A DNA stretch of 64,000 bases, from NCBI GenBank assembly GCA_964291335.2, contig OZ219748.1, positions 682,001 to 746,000 on the forward strand. The letters run 5' to 3'. The translations under genes were made by a program, and so were the position numbers. This document shows positions 9,501 to 20,400 of this stretch, piece after piece (position 1 is the first letter of the stretch; the number at the start of each line of letters is the position of its first letter). Under the pieces are notes generated by a model. The model worked only from the letters and a program-made list of their open reading frames with translations. It did not search any database and was not told the origin of the DNA. This DNA is from G964291335 sp964291335. Its GTDB lineage: Bacteria; Chloroflexota; Dehalococcoidia; Lucifugimonadales; UBA3495.

Positions 9501-10068
9501 TTACGGGCCTGATGGGCGCACGGCGCTGGAACGGTTCTACTTTGGCCGTCAAGCCCAGCGGGAAGGCTTGTGCCTCTCCGACTATGCTCGGCCCGTCAGG
9601 TCAGGGCAGCCAGATTACATAGCCCTGTTTGCCACCACCATCGGCCCCGGGGTACGCGCCCTGTCTGAGGAATGGAAGGCCCAGGGCCGGTTTCTTGACT
9701 CCCATATCCTGCAAGCGCTGGCTCTGGAGTCTGCCGAGGCCTTTGCCGAACTGCTTCACCAGCAAATAAGGCAAATGTGGGGCATCGGAGACCCGCCGGG
9801 GCTGACCTATCAAGACTTGTTCCGCACCCAATACCGGGGACGGCGTTACTCCTTTGGCTACCCGGCCTGCCCCCGGCTGGAAGACCAGGAACAGCTATTT
9901 CGCCTGCTGGACGTTACCGGCAATATCGGCGTCGCGCTGACCGAAGGCTATATGATGGACCCGGAAGGGTCGGTCTCCGCCCTGGTCTTCCACCACCCGG
10001 AGGCCCGGTACTTCAACCTGAGCGAGCAGGACATTGAACGTCTGGAGCAAGAGGCCGGGCAGCCTTAG
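6562..10068 (+). CDS. metH: Cobalamin-dependent methionine synthase
   Basis: MetH transfers a methyl group from 5-methyl-tetrahydrofolate to homocysteine through B12, giving methionine. At 1168 residues all four modules are present. The homocysteine-binding domain covers about 1-310, with zinc ligands in GGCCGTGPEHI. The pterin-binding domain covers about 335-590. The B12 cap and B12 domain lie at about 620-850, with the lower-ligand motif DVHDIG near 729. The SAM-binding reactivation domain spans about 880-1165. The start at 6562 (MERVNRI) lies right after a dyad and has only a weak ribosome site. A strong terminator follows at 10102, so it is probably monocistronic. Confidence 0.96.
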   Translation: MERVNRIAALKSLLSQRILVVDGAMGTLIQNKNLGPEDFGGPEYEGCNEYLTLTRPDVITEIHQVYLAAGADILETNTFGATSVVLSEYDLAHAARRLNRTAAELARQAAEAAATPERPRFVAGAMGPTTKTISVTGGITFDELSEAYREQALGLVEGGVDLLLLETTQDTINLKAGLIGIDRALAELGIDVPVAVQGTIEPMGTLLAGQDAEAFYTSLAHRDLLWIGFNCATGPNFMTDHIRTLAGLARFPVACLPNAGLPDEDGNYNETPEMMSDAIGRFVESGWLNVVGGCCGTGPEHIRQLAQRAVGAAPRKPVCIRETRVSGIEALVIDEDTRPAIIGERTNVLGSRRFRRLIGRGAFEEAAEIGRRQVRNGAHVLDVCLQDPDRDELADITRFLDLVTRKVKCPIMLDSTDAFVIEESLKRLQGKSIINSVNLEDGEARFQAVAPLARSYGASLVVGCIDDDPEQAQAITRERKLAIALRSRKLLTEKYGIPEEDLIFDSLVFPAGTGDENYVGSAAETIEGVRLIKEAMPNAKTVLGISNVSFGLPAAGREVFNSVFLYHCVQAGLDMAIVNSEMMQRYGSIPEAERRLSEDLIWNRGDDPVAAFAAYFRDKAPRATNEERRNLPLDERLSLAIIEGTREGLAEDLDMALRERAPLEVINGPLMAGMDEVGRQFNANQLIVAEVLQSAEAMKFAVAHLEPHMERTDSAAKGKVILATVKGDVHDIGKNLVDIILSNNGYQVINLGIKVPPQDLIAACREHRPDIVGLSGLLVKSAQMMVETVRDFRQAGVNPPILVGGAALSNRFTRLRIGPEYEGLVAYAQDAMSGLALANTLQDADERQQLAARIEAETDELLRSAAEREPTQAQTADAVAPARVSHDFAPPNPPDLRLHVLRDYDLTEIFPYINPQMLYVRHLGYKGRFAEALAQEEANALELRASVRRVEDVMLAQPDIQANGVFKFFPCHSEGQNLLIYGPDGRTALERFYFGRQAQREGLCLSDYARPVRSGQPDYIALFATTIGPGVRALSEEWKAQGRFLDSHILQALALESAEAFAELLHQQIRQMWGIGDPPGLTYQDLFRTQYRGRRYSFGYPACPRLEDQEQLFRLLDVTGNIGVALTEGYMMDPEGSVSALVFHHPEARYFNLSEQDIERLEQEAGQP

Positions 10069-10101
10069 CCGCCAGGCCGAGAATGGGTTGAAGCAGTCTG
10101 T

Positions 10102-10137
10102 CCCTGCCGCCGGTTCCCCGGCGGCAGGGCTTTTTTT
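10102..10137 (+). terminator. Rho-independent terminator after metH
   Basis: A perfect 12-bp stem (CCCTGCCGCCGG / CCGGCGGCAGGG) with loop TTCC is followed by a single C and seven Ts. It begins 34 bp after the metH stop. Confidence 0.93.
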
Positions 10138-10195
10138 ACCCTTCCGCAAAACTCCACCAACCACTGCTTTCTGTTTCTGACAAATAAAACCGGCC

Positions 10196-10239
10196 TTGAC
10201 AACATGTAAGCTATGCATTATTGTAATCGTGTAAGTTAT
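10196..10239 (+). promoter_or_regulatory. Promoter with two direct repeats, for the RHH gene
   Basis: TTGACA (10196-10201), 17 bp, then TATTGT (10219-10224) form a good sigma-70 type promoter. The direct repeat TGTAAGCTAT at 10205 and TGTAAGTTAT at 10230, 25 bp apart, flanks the -10. Ribbon-helix-helix proteins commonly bind such repeated half sites, so autoregulation by the next gene is inferred. Confidence 0.65.
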
Positions 10240-10250
10240 ATATGGAGTAA

Positions 10251-10667
10251 GTGGCAGCCATGGAAGAAGCCAATCAAAAGCGCCGGGACCGGGTAATCCG
10301 CAACGTCAGCCGGACAATCGCCGAGGCGGTCATCCGGGGAACTGACGCGGCGGAAAACGCCACCGAGAGCATCAAAGAAACTATCAGAAGCCGTCCGGGT
10401 CCAGAGCGGCAGACCCGGAACAATGTCGTAATGGTCCGAGTGGATCGGGACAGCCTGGAGCGGATGGACGAACTGGTAGAGGTGGAACTGGCGGGCAGCC
10501 GTTCTGAAGCCGCTGCTCTTCTTATTTCCGCCGGCATTGAGGCCCGAAAGAACCTCTTCGCATCAATATACGCCAAGGTGGCGGAAATAAGAAAGGCTAA
10601 AGAGGAACTAAAGGCCATGCTCAACATTCAAGAGGAAGCCCAGGGGCCACAAGACCCCATCGCTTGA
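10251..10667 (+). CDS. Ribbon-helix-helix-like DNA-binding protein
   Basis: The 138-residue product has a charged N-terminal helix region and a core at about 63-110 (VVMVRVDRDSLERMDELVE, then SRSEAAALLISAGIEA). This has the strand-helix-helix pattern of CopG/Arc-type regulators. A GTG start at 10251 fits the GGAG 6 nt upstream; an ATG at 10260 is the alternative. It ends overlapping a possible TTG start of the next frame, so the two are probably one unit. Such pairs can be toxin-antitoxin modules, but the partner does not resemble a known toxin. The promoter repeats at 10205 and 10230 are candidate operators. Confidence 0.65.
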   Translation: MAAMEEANQKRRDRVIRNVSRTIAEAVIRGTDAAENATESIKETIRSRPGPERQTRNNVVMVRVDRDSLERMDELVEVELAGSRSEAAALLISAGIEARKNLFASIYAKVAEIRKAKEELKAMLNIQEEAQGPQDPIA

Positions 10668-10726
10668 GCAGTCCCAATCAGGGTTTGATTTGCGCCAGCC
10701 TATCCCATCGCCAGGATTTACCGTTG

Positions 10727-11335
10727 ATGACTACCTATTTCGAAGACCGGCAGTTTTCCGACAAAATGATGCCCCTGGTTGTTACTGCGCTTCACCACAT
10801 TGACAATCAGGCGCTATTCGGCTCCCTGCTTAATGACAGCTACAGCATCAACGCTGCCAGCGAAGAGCAAGACCGGCAATACGCCACCGACCTGGTCTTG
10901 CAGCCGCGAAACCTCAATATATCCGTGCGGGTGCGCCGTACTCCTGCCGCCGATTATTGGCCTCAATTGACCCTGTCTGATGGCAAAGAGCATTGGGGCA
11001 TTACCCAGCAGAACTACGTGGACCTTTATTTCGTGGGCGTCGCCAGCTTTGACGAGACCCGTCTTTCGCATTGGATGGTGGTTAACCTGCAACGGTTCAG
11101 AGAGTGCCTGCGCCAGGATACCAGTATTTTCCCATTAAGAAAGTTCCGCAACCAGCGGGGACAATTCTTCCGGGGTTATACCCTGACCGCCGATATTCCC
11201 GGGCTGATAGTTCAAGCCTTCCCTGCCCTTTCAACAAGAGCAGGGATTTTCATGCCGCCCCGAACAGCGATACCAAAGACGCCCGGTTCCAGGACCGTTG
11301 GCGGTGGAATCAGGATGCTCACAAGGGCCGGATGA
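10727..11335 (+). CDS. Hypothetical protein, possibly frameshifted at the C-terminus
   Basis: I do not recognise this family. The frame begins at ATG 10727 (MTTYFEDRQFSDKMMP), or at a coupled TTG at 10664. The first ~165 residues look like a folded alpha/beta protein (ATDLVLQPRNLNISVRVRR, VDLYFVGVASFDETRLSHW). A nuclease-like fold is possible but unproven. After about 11225 the frame turns into low-quality sequence (STRAGIFMPPRTAIPK), while the other frame continues with a protein-like stretch (FQDRWRWNQDAHKGRMIAI) into the array edge. A frameshift near 11225-11240 would explain this. It follows the RHH gene and abuts the leader-distal end of the CRISPR array. Confidence 0.45.
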   Translation: MTTYFEDRQFSDKMMPLVVTALHHIDNQALFGSLLNDSYSINAASEEQDRQYATDLVLQPRNLNISVRVRRTPAADYWPQLTLSDGKEHWGITQQNYVDLYFVGVASFDETRLSHWMVVNLQRFRECLRQDTSIFPLRKFRNQRGQFFRGYTLTADIPGLIVQAFPALSTRAGIFMPPRTAIPKTPGSRTVGGGIRMLTRAG

Positions 11336-11410
11336 TTGCCATTCAGAAGGATCAGCCGAAGGTCTTTATTGATTACCGCCGTGGCTCTCTTCAATACCAA
11401 GGTGTCGCCG

Positions 11411-11432
11411 GTTTCAATTCTCACCCACCCGA
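11411..11432 (-). repeat. Leader-distal half CRISPR repeat
   Basis: The last unit of the array keeps only the first 22 nt of the repeat as read on the plus strand, with one C-to-T change at position 9, and then stops at CCCGA. The following 34 nt (11433-11466) have normal spacer length, so the missing 15 nt are a clean deletion of one arm of the repeat hairpin. Confidence 0.8.
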
Positions 11433-11466
11433 GCCGTTCTGCTGACCGGATGCAGAGGTTGTTCAT

Positions 11467-14400
11467 GTTTCAATCCTCACCCACCCTTTCGGGTGGGTGC
11501 TACCACCAGATTACCTCCGGCCATGCCCGGACCGATGATGTTTCAATCCTCACCCACCCTTTCGGGTGGGTGCTACCCGTCGTCCCGGGTTATCTGATCT
11601 GGGTCAAAATTGTTTCAATCCTCACCCACCCGAAAGGGTGGGTGCTACCTGACCCCGGGCCGCTGGCTGACGCAGACCCGGAAGTTTCAATCCTCACCCA
11701 CCCGAAAGGATGGGTGCTACCCCATCAGCTGCAGGAGATAGAGATACAGCAGACGGTTTCAATCCTCACCCACCCGAAAGGGTGGGTGCTACTCTTTAAG
11801 ACACCAACTAAGTAACGAGCTTCCAAGGTTTCAATCCTCACCCACCCGAAAGGGTGGGTGCTACCTGGGCAGCGACCTGACCGACCCCGAAGTGGGGCGG
11901 TTTCAATCCTCACCCACCCGAAAGGGTGGGTGCTACCACGCTGTCTGACAGATGTCAACCTCTTGTCGGACGTTTCAATCCTCACCCACCCTTTCGGGTG
12001 GGTGCTACCATTTTGGGCAGGCGCAAAAGCGCTCCCGGCTGACGGGTTTCAATCCTCACCCACCCTTTCGGGTGGGTGCTACGGTGCAGGGAACCGGAAC
12101 GGGGGCCGGGGGTATCAGTTTCAATCCTCACCCACCCGAAAGGGTGGGTGCTACGCCGGGGACTTGCAACAATGGATAACGCCAGCCCTGTTTCAATCCT
12201 CACCCACCCGAAAGGGTGGGTGCTACGTTTGATATTGCCGCATTTGACACAGCTAAGCCCGTTTCAATCCTCACCCACCCGAAAGGGTGGGTGCTACACC
12301 CCGGTTATCCCGCCGCCGGCGTCCTGGCCTGGCCGGTTTCAATCCTCACCCACCCGAAAGGGTGGGTGCTACGCGGGGGTCTTCCAGAGCGTCCGCAGCG
12401 TCAATGAGTTTCAATCCTCACCCACCCGAAAGGGTGGGTGCTACCCGGTAGTCCGCCCATTTGCAGATAGCCGCCCACGTTTCAATCCTCACCCACCCGA
12501 AAGGGTGGGTGCTACTTCCCCCCGGCGGGTTTTGCATTGGCTTTTAGACCGTTTCAATCCTCACCCACCCGAAAGGGTGGGTGCTACCCGACTGGATGAG
12601 CGAAATCGGCGCTGCCGCGATGTTTCAATCCTCACCCACCCTTTCGGGTGGGTGCTACGGCTACCAGTTCCTGGACAAGCCCCAGTTCTTTCAGTTTCAA
12701 TCCACCCACCCGAAAGGGTGGGTGCTACTACCCGCAAGGCGTTGTCTGTCAGCTGCCCAAAGTGTTTCAATCCTCACCCACCCGAAAGGGTGGGTGCTAC
12801 TACCAGGACGCAGGCGATAAGATTGGCAATCGGGGTTTCAATCCTCACCCACCCTTTCGGGTGGGTGCTACCTTTTCGTATCTGGCGGCTCTTATCACCG
12901 CCCAGCGCGTTTCAATCCTCACCCACCCGAAAGGGTGGGTGCTACCTGCTGGACGAGCGCCACCACGGGGCCATCGCTGTTTCAATCCTCACCCACCCGA
13001 AAGGGTGGGTGCTACTTCGGCGGCCAGGGGGGTAAACCGGGCTTTGCTGCTGTTTCAATCCTCACCCACCCGAAAGGGTGGGTGCTACAGGTGGTATTTG
13101 GGCATTGCGCCGCCGCTTTGGTAGTTTCAATCCTCACCCACCCGAAAGGGTGGGTGCTACAGCTTCAACTCTCCTTCAGCGCAATTAGCATTGATGTTTC
13201 AATCCTCACCCACCCGAAAGGGTGGGTGCTACCTTTGTTGCGTGCCGCCGGCGTGTGGCGTGAGCCGTTTCAATCCTCACCCACCCGAAAGGGTGGGTGC
13301 TACAGCCAACTCCGCCAACAACGGCGTATAACGCTCCTCGTTTCAATCCTCACCCACCCGAAAGGGTGGGTGCTACGTCTTTGCCAGCGTCTCCCCCACC
13401 AAACACATAAAGTTTCAATCCTCACCCACCCGAAAGGGTGGGTGCTACAGGGGCGGCGGCGGCAATCAGGTTTTCCCCGAAAATGTTTCAATCCTCACCC
13501 ACCCGAAAGGGTGGGTGCTACGGGACGCCGACCTGGACGCGCCCCGTTCCACCGGGGTTTCAATCCTCACCCACCCGAAAGGGTGGGTGCTACAGGACGG
13601 CGCCCTGCCCCTTGCCCCAGCGGTAGGCGTTTCAATCCTCACCCACCCGAAAGGGTGGGTGCTACCTAGTGCGTTACGCGGGCCCCCCCGTTAATTACTC
13701 AGTTTCAATCCTCACCCACCCGAAAGGGTGGGTGCTACTTTCAGCAGCAGATTCAGCCGCCGGGCTGGGTCAGGTTTCAATCCTCACCCACCCGAAAGGG
13801 TGGGTGCTACCCGATGAGACCGCCAATCAGGACTACTCCCAGGAAGTTTCAATCCTCACCCACCCGAAAGGGTGGGTGCTACGGGTTTAAAATCGCCGTC
13901 AGGTGTTTTACTACCTGTTTCAATCCTCACCCACCCGAAAGGGTGGGTGCTACCCGACACACCTACACCACCTCTATGACTCTTGCTGTTTCAATCCTCA
14001 CCCACCCTTTCGGGTGGGTGCTACCTTTTGCGGTTTCCCGTCAACCGACACAATCAGGGTTTCAATCCTCACCCACCCGAAAGGGTGGGTGCTACCCCCG
14101 GAAGCCGTAGCCACGAACAAGCAATTCGTGGTTTCAATCCTCACCCACCCGAAAGGGTGGGTGCTACATCTGAACGAAGTCATATGCACCGGTCAGAGTA
14201 AGGTTTCAATCCTCACCCACCCGAAAGGGTGGGTGCTACGATGTCCATTGTTACCTTCCCTTCTCAAAATATCGGGTTTCAATCCTCACCCACCCGAAAG
14301 GGTGGGTGCTACAAAAGTGAATGATAACCTGACTTCCCTCAAAGAGGGTTTCAATCCTCACCCACCCGAAAGGGTGGGTGCTACCCGACACTGCAACCTC

Positions 14401-17400
14401 AACTCCCGAACAAGGAGGTAGTTTCAATCCTCACCCACCCGAAAGGGTGGGTGCTACATCAATTGCATCTGCCAGCCGGGATTGATACACATCATGTTTC
14501 AATCCTCACCCACCCGAAAGGGTGGGTGCTACCGTCAGCGCAGCGGCGGGTGAAACGCAGCGCCCCAAAGTTTCAATCCTCACCCACCCGAAAGGGTGGG
14601 TGCTACGCCGCCGCATAGCCATTATACCACCGCTACCACATGTTTCAATCCTCACCCACCCGAAAGGGTGGGTGCTACCTGATACAAATCGCTGACAACC
14701 TGATACAAATCGGGCTGTTTCAATCCTCACCCACCCGAAAGGGTGGGTGCTACCGGCGGTGCCTTGCCCCCCTATCCGACCTGGCGGGTTTCAATCCTCA
14801 CCCACCCGAAAGGGTGGGTGCTACGTTCCGGCGGGGTTAGCCTTGGGTGCAACGGCAGCAGTTTCAATCCTCACCCACCCGAAAGGGTGGGTGCTACCCG
14901 ACGGGGGACGCCCAGGACGCCGGCGTAGGGTCAGTTTCAATCCTCACCCACCCGAAAGGGTGGGTGCTACACGGCCTGAAGGCGGCAACCCCGCCTTGCT
15001 GTAAGGGTTTCAATCCTCACCCACCCGAAAGGGTGGGTGCTACCGGTGGGGGCCCATCTGGTACTGCGTCCCGTGCGGGTTTCAATCCTCACCCACCCGA
15101 AAGGGTGGGTGCTACGCCGGATGGTAGCGTTGCAAACGCTGTAAGGGCAAATGTTTCAATCCTCACCCACCCGAAAGGGTGGGTGCTACTCGGCGGCTGA
15201 CTCGTCAATGCAGTCGCAAACGCCGTTTCAATCCTCACCCACCCGAAAGGGTGGGTGCTACTTTTGCCTATTGACAAAATCGGTATATATCCCTAGTTTC
15301 AATCCTCACCCACCCGAAAGGGTGGGTGCTACCGACAGAAGGGCGGGCGGCTACGGAGACGACAGGATGTTTCAATCCTCACCCACCCGAAAGGGTGGGT
15401 GCTACACCGTCAAAAGGTCGGGGCCCAATCTCTCGTAACATAGTTTCAATCCTCACCCACCCGAAAGGGTGGGTGCTACTGTAGCTACCGAGACGTCCCA
15501 GACGGGCACTGGGGGGGTTTCAATCCTCACCCACCCGAAAGGGTGGGTGCTACACTCCAGGGAAAGATTGTGCAGGTCAGGTGATTGTTTCAATCCTCAC
15601 CCACCCGAAAGGGTGGGTGCTACCTGACTATTAGAAACGCGACCAGCGTGTTCTAGATGTTTCAATCCTCACCCACCCGAAAGGGTGGGTGCTACCGCCG
15701 GCGCCGTTCCCGGCAGGCGTCGCAAAGGGAGTTTCAATCCTCACCCACCCGAAAGGGTGGGTGCTACCTGGCAAACCCTGGGCCATCCGCCAAAGCTCCG
15801 GCGGGTTTCAATCCTCACCCACCCGAAAGGGTGGGTGCTACTCCTCGGCCTGGAGCGGGGTAATCCCCCGCCCCTGCCAGTTTCAATCCTCACCCACCCG
15901 AAAGGGTGGGTGCTACTCCAGGGCGGCTGGTAGGGCTCGGCCAGGGCTACCAAGTTTCAATCCTCACCCACCCGAAAGGGTGGGTGCTACAAAATGAGGT
16001 GGCACGGCGGGTGAGAGAGGATGAAGTTTCAATCCTCACCCACCCGAAAGGGTGGGTGCTACGCCACGAATTCCTGTATCCGGGCAAGCTCTTTGAGGTT
16101 TCAATCCTCACCCACCCGAAAGGGTGGGTGCTACTCCCCCGCCCCTGCCAGAAAGCCAGAAGGCCTGCGGTTTCAATCCTCACCCACCCGAAAGGGTGGG
16201 TGCTACCGCCCCGGGGCCACCCACAGAGCAATCGCCCGCCGTTTCAATCCTCACCCACCCGAAAGGGTGGGTGCTACCCTACCCTTTGTTAGGTTAGGGG
16301 CAGGCCCCTAACGGTTTCAATCCTCACCCACCCGAAAGGGTGGGTGCTACGGCGTCCCGGCCGCGCTGGGCCGTCTGGTACGCCTGTTTCAATCCTCACC
16401 CACCCGAAAGGGTGGGTGCTACGCCGCTGCCGCCGCCCTATACGGGCGAAACACGGTTTCAATCCTCACCCACCCGAAAGGGTGGGTGCTACGCGAGTGA
16501 CGCGCCGGGAGGCCCAACCTGGCTGGGGTTTCAATCCTCACCCACCCGAAAGGGTGGGTGCTACTACGAGGCAAAGTACGCAAAAATGATGGACGGAGCG
16601 TTTCAATCCTCACCCACCCGAAAGGGTGGGTGCTACCGCCGAGGCAGCCCGCCCCCCCACGCCGATTTTGGTGTTTCAATCCTCACCCACCCGAAAGGGT
16701 GGGTGCTACTATCCTTTCAGCGTCTCCGGGCCACCCCTGTAAGGGTTTCAATCCTCACCCACCCGAAAGGGTGGGTGCTACTTTCGGTCCTCGTCGATTT
16801 TATCGTGGCGATACGGAGTTTCAATCCTCACCCACCCGAAAGGGTGGGTGCTACGGCCTTGCCGAAGTTACCGGGCCACCGGGCCTTGCCGTTTCAATCC
16901 TCACCCACCCGAAAGGGTGGGTGCTACAACAAGGGCCGCATTTTGCATTGCATTATGTAAACTGTTTCAATCCTCACCCACCCGAAAGGGTGGGTGCTAC
17001 CTTACATATATAATCTGATTGTGTACCTTAAAAGTTGTTTCAATCCTCACCCACCCGAAAGGGTGGGTGCTACCCGGTAACTCGGTGGCCCGGTAACTTC
17101 GCCTTATAGCTGTTTCAATCCTCACCCACCCGAAAGGGTGGGTGCTACACAAATGGCTGGTGGGCTGGCTGACGGCCAACCGGGTTTCAATCCTCACCCA
17201 CCCGAAAGGGTGGGTGCTACGAAAGGCTATCGGCGGATGATTTGGGGCATATGGGGTTTCAATCCTCACCCACCCGAAAGGGTGGGTGCTACCTTCCTGC
17301 CGTCCGGCTTCTCCGGCTCCGGCTCGTGGTTTCAATCCTCACCCACCCGAAAGGGTGGGTGCTACTTCTATTGTTTCCGGGTTTTGCCACATAAAGAAAG

Positions 17401-20400
17401 AGTTTCAATCCTCACCCACCCGAAAGGGTGGGTGCTACAGCGCCCTGACAACGGCCGCTGGCTGGGGTGCAGGGTTTCAATCCTCACCCACCCGAAAGGG
17501 TGGGTGCTACATTTTGGGCAACCACAAAACGCCCCCGGCTGACCGGTTTCAATCCTCACCCACCCGAAAGGGTGGGTGCTACCCCTGCCGCCGTGGCTTT
17601 ATCCGGGACGACGTGGTAGTTTCAATCCTCACCCACCCGAAAGGGTGGGTGCTACGATGAGCGCCGGCGCGATTTGAGGGGTGGATTGATGGTTTCAATC
17701 CTCACCCACCCGAAAGGGTGGGTGCTACCCGGCTGGCAGCGTTATATCCTCGTTCTCCAGACGGGTTTCAATCCTCACCCACCCTTTCGGGTGGGTGCTA
17801 CGCCCTGCTGTACGCTACAGGGTACGCAACCTGTACGGTTTCAATCCTCACCCACCCGAAAGGGTGGGTGCTACATACGCCGCAAGCAGCGCCGGTTAAG
17901 CCGTTGCAAGGTTTCAATCCTCACCCACCCGAAAGGGTGGGTGCTACGCGCAGGTTCGCCCGGCGCTGCCGGTAGTCCTGTAGTTTCAATCCTCACCCAC
18001 CCGAAAGGGTGGGTGCTACCGCTCCGGAGGTAGGGGGCGGCGGCGGCAACCAGGGTTTCAATCCTCACCCACCCGAAAGGGTGGGTGCTACGCGGCTATC
18101 TGCAAATGGTCGGACTACCGGGCGGAGTTTCAATCCTCACCCACCCGAAAGGGTGGGTGCTACCGCCCGTAGGCTGCATGATGCTTGGCGGGCGCAGGAT
18201 GTTTCAATCCTCACCCACCCGAAAGGGTGGGTGCTACTTGTGCTTTTGCGCCGAGCGGTGATACCAGGGCAGGTTTCAATCCTCACCCACCCGAAAGGGT
18301 GGGTGCTACAACCTCGGCGACATTTTCGTTGTCGTCCATATCAGGGTTTCAATCCTCACCCACCCGAAAGGGTGGGTGCTACCGTGGCGTGGGCGTGGCC
18401 AGTAGCTAAAATGACCCAGTTTCAATCCTCACCCACCCGAAAGGGTGGGTGCTACTCTCTGCCCAGAGGTGATAATGTTTGTAGGGAGATGTTTCAATCC
18501 TCACCCACCCGAAAGGGTGGGTGCTACCTCGGTGGCGTGGGCGTGGCGGTACACGCCGGGTTGTTTCAATCCTCACCCACCCGAAAGGGTGGGTGCTACA
18601 AGTCGCTTCTTGAGAGTTACTCTCAATGTAGGCCGGTTTCAATCCTCACCCACCCGAAAGGGTGGGTGCTACCTGCCCGGAAACCGGCGTAGCCGACTGG
18701 ACAACCCGGGTTTCAATCCTCACCCACCCTTTCGGGTGGGTGCTACACGGATAACAACATTGTGATTAACAGCGATGATGAGTTTCAATCCTCACCCACC
18801 CGAAAGGGTGGGTGCTACGCCCGGGTTTTGGCTTCCCCGTGCCAGGGCAGGCGTGTTTCAATCCTCACCCACCCGAAAGGGTGGGTGCTACGCCGGTCTG
18901 GTAGGCCTCCTCGGCGGCGTCGTCGAGGTTTCAATCCTCACCCACCCGAAAGGGTGGGTGCTACCGAGCCCGGCTGGACTGTCCAGCACGGCGTACCCGT
19001 GTTTCAATCCTCACCCACCCGAAAGGGTGGGTGCTACCGGCGTTGCAGGCCGCAAAGTGTGCGTCTGCACGGCTGTTTCAATCCTCACCCACCCGAAAGG
19101 GTGGGTGCTACCTCGGCCTGGGCCCGGCGCCATGCGGATGCGCCGACATGTTTCAATCCTCACCCACCCGAAAGGGTGGGTGCTACGGCACCCCGCTACC
19201 CGCTAGCCCCCCCCGGCCCCGGTTTCAATCCTCACCCACCCGAAAGGGTGGGTGCTACGACCGGCTGCCCCGACTGCGCCGCCGACCCCAGCACTGTTTC
19301 AATCCTCACCCACCCGAAAGGGTGGGTGCTACGCCTGCACGCCGCCGCACGCCCGCCCAGGCCCCCTGGTTTCAATCCTCACCCACCCGAAAGGGTGGGT
19401 GCTACTGGAGACGGCACTCGACCACCTCTAGGCCCCCCCCCCGGTTTCAATCCTCACCCACCCGAAAGGGTGGGTGCTACGTCCCCAGACGGGCAGAAGA
19501 AGACTGTCCGAGTGATGTTTCAATCCTCACCCACCCGAAAGGGTGGGTGCTACCTCCAGAGAACGTGCCACCCCACGCTATCCCACCGGGTTTCAATCCT
19601 CACCCACCCGAAAGGGTGGGTGCTACTCGAGCGCCTGGTCCACATGCGACTGGGCGGCCTCGTTTCAATCCTCACCCACCCTTTCGGGTGGGTGCTACTA
19701 CCTTCCCGGCTTCCCGGCCTTTTGCGCGTGGCCGGGTTTCAATCCTCACCCACCCTTTCGGGTGGGTGCTACCTTGAGTAGTATCAGCAGTGGCAAGGCA
19801 TAAAACGGTTTCAATCCTCACCCACCCTTTCGGGTGGGTGCTACCTCCAGGGCAGGGAGTGCTAATCCCTGCCCTGTTAGTTTCAATCCTCACCCACCCT
19901 TTCGGGTGGGTGCTACTTGGCTTCAGTCATTGAAGCCGTAACCGCTTCGCTGTTTCAATCCTCACCCACCCTTTCGGGTGGGTGCTACCTTTGGTTGGGT
20001 AACCCTACTACGAAGCCGGAAACGGTTTCAATCCTCACCCACCCTTTCGGGTGGGTGCTACGCTTTGGCTTCCGCAAATGCGGAAGTTGCTTCCCTGGTT
20101 TCAATCCTCACCCACCCTTTCGGGTGGGTGCTACCACGCCCACGCCGGGCAGTCGGTACAGGTACACCGTTTCAATCCTCACCCACCCTTTCGGGTGGGT
20201 GCTACCTACCAAACGGACGCTTTATTTTGCATAGCATTATGTGTTTCAATCCTCACCCACCCTTTCGGGTGGGTGCTACCCACCAAAGCGTCTGACGCGG
20301 TGGCCAGAGCAGCTCAAGTTTCAATCCTCACCCACCCTTTCGGGTGGGTGCTACAACTCCGTGCCTCAATGTAACAGCTTTTCCACTGGTGTTTCAATCC

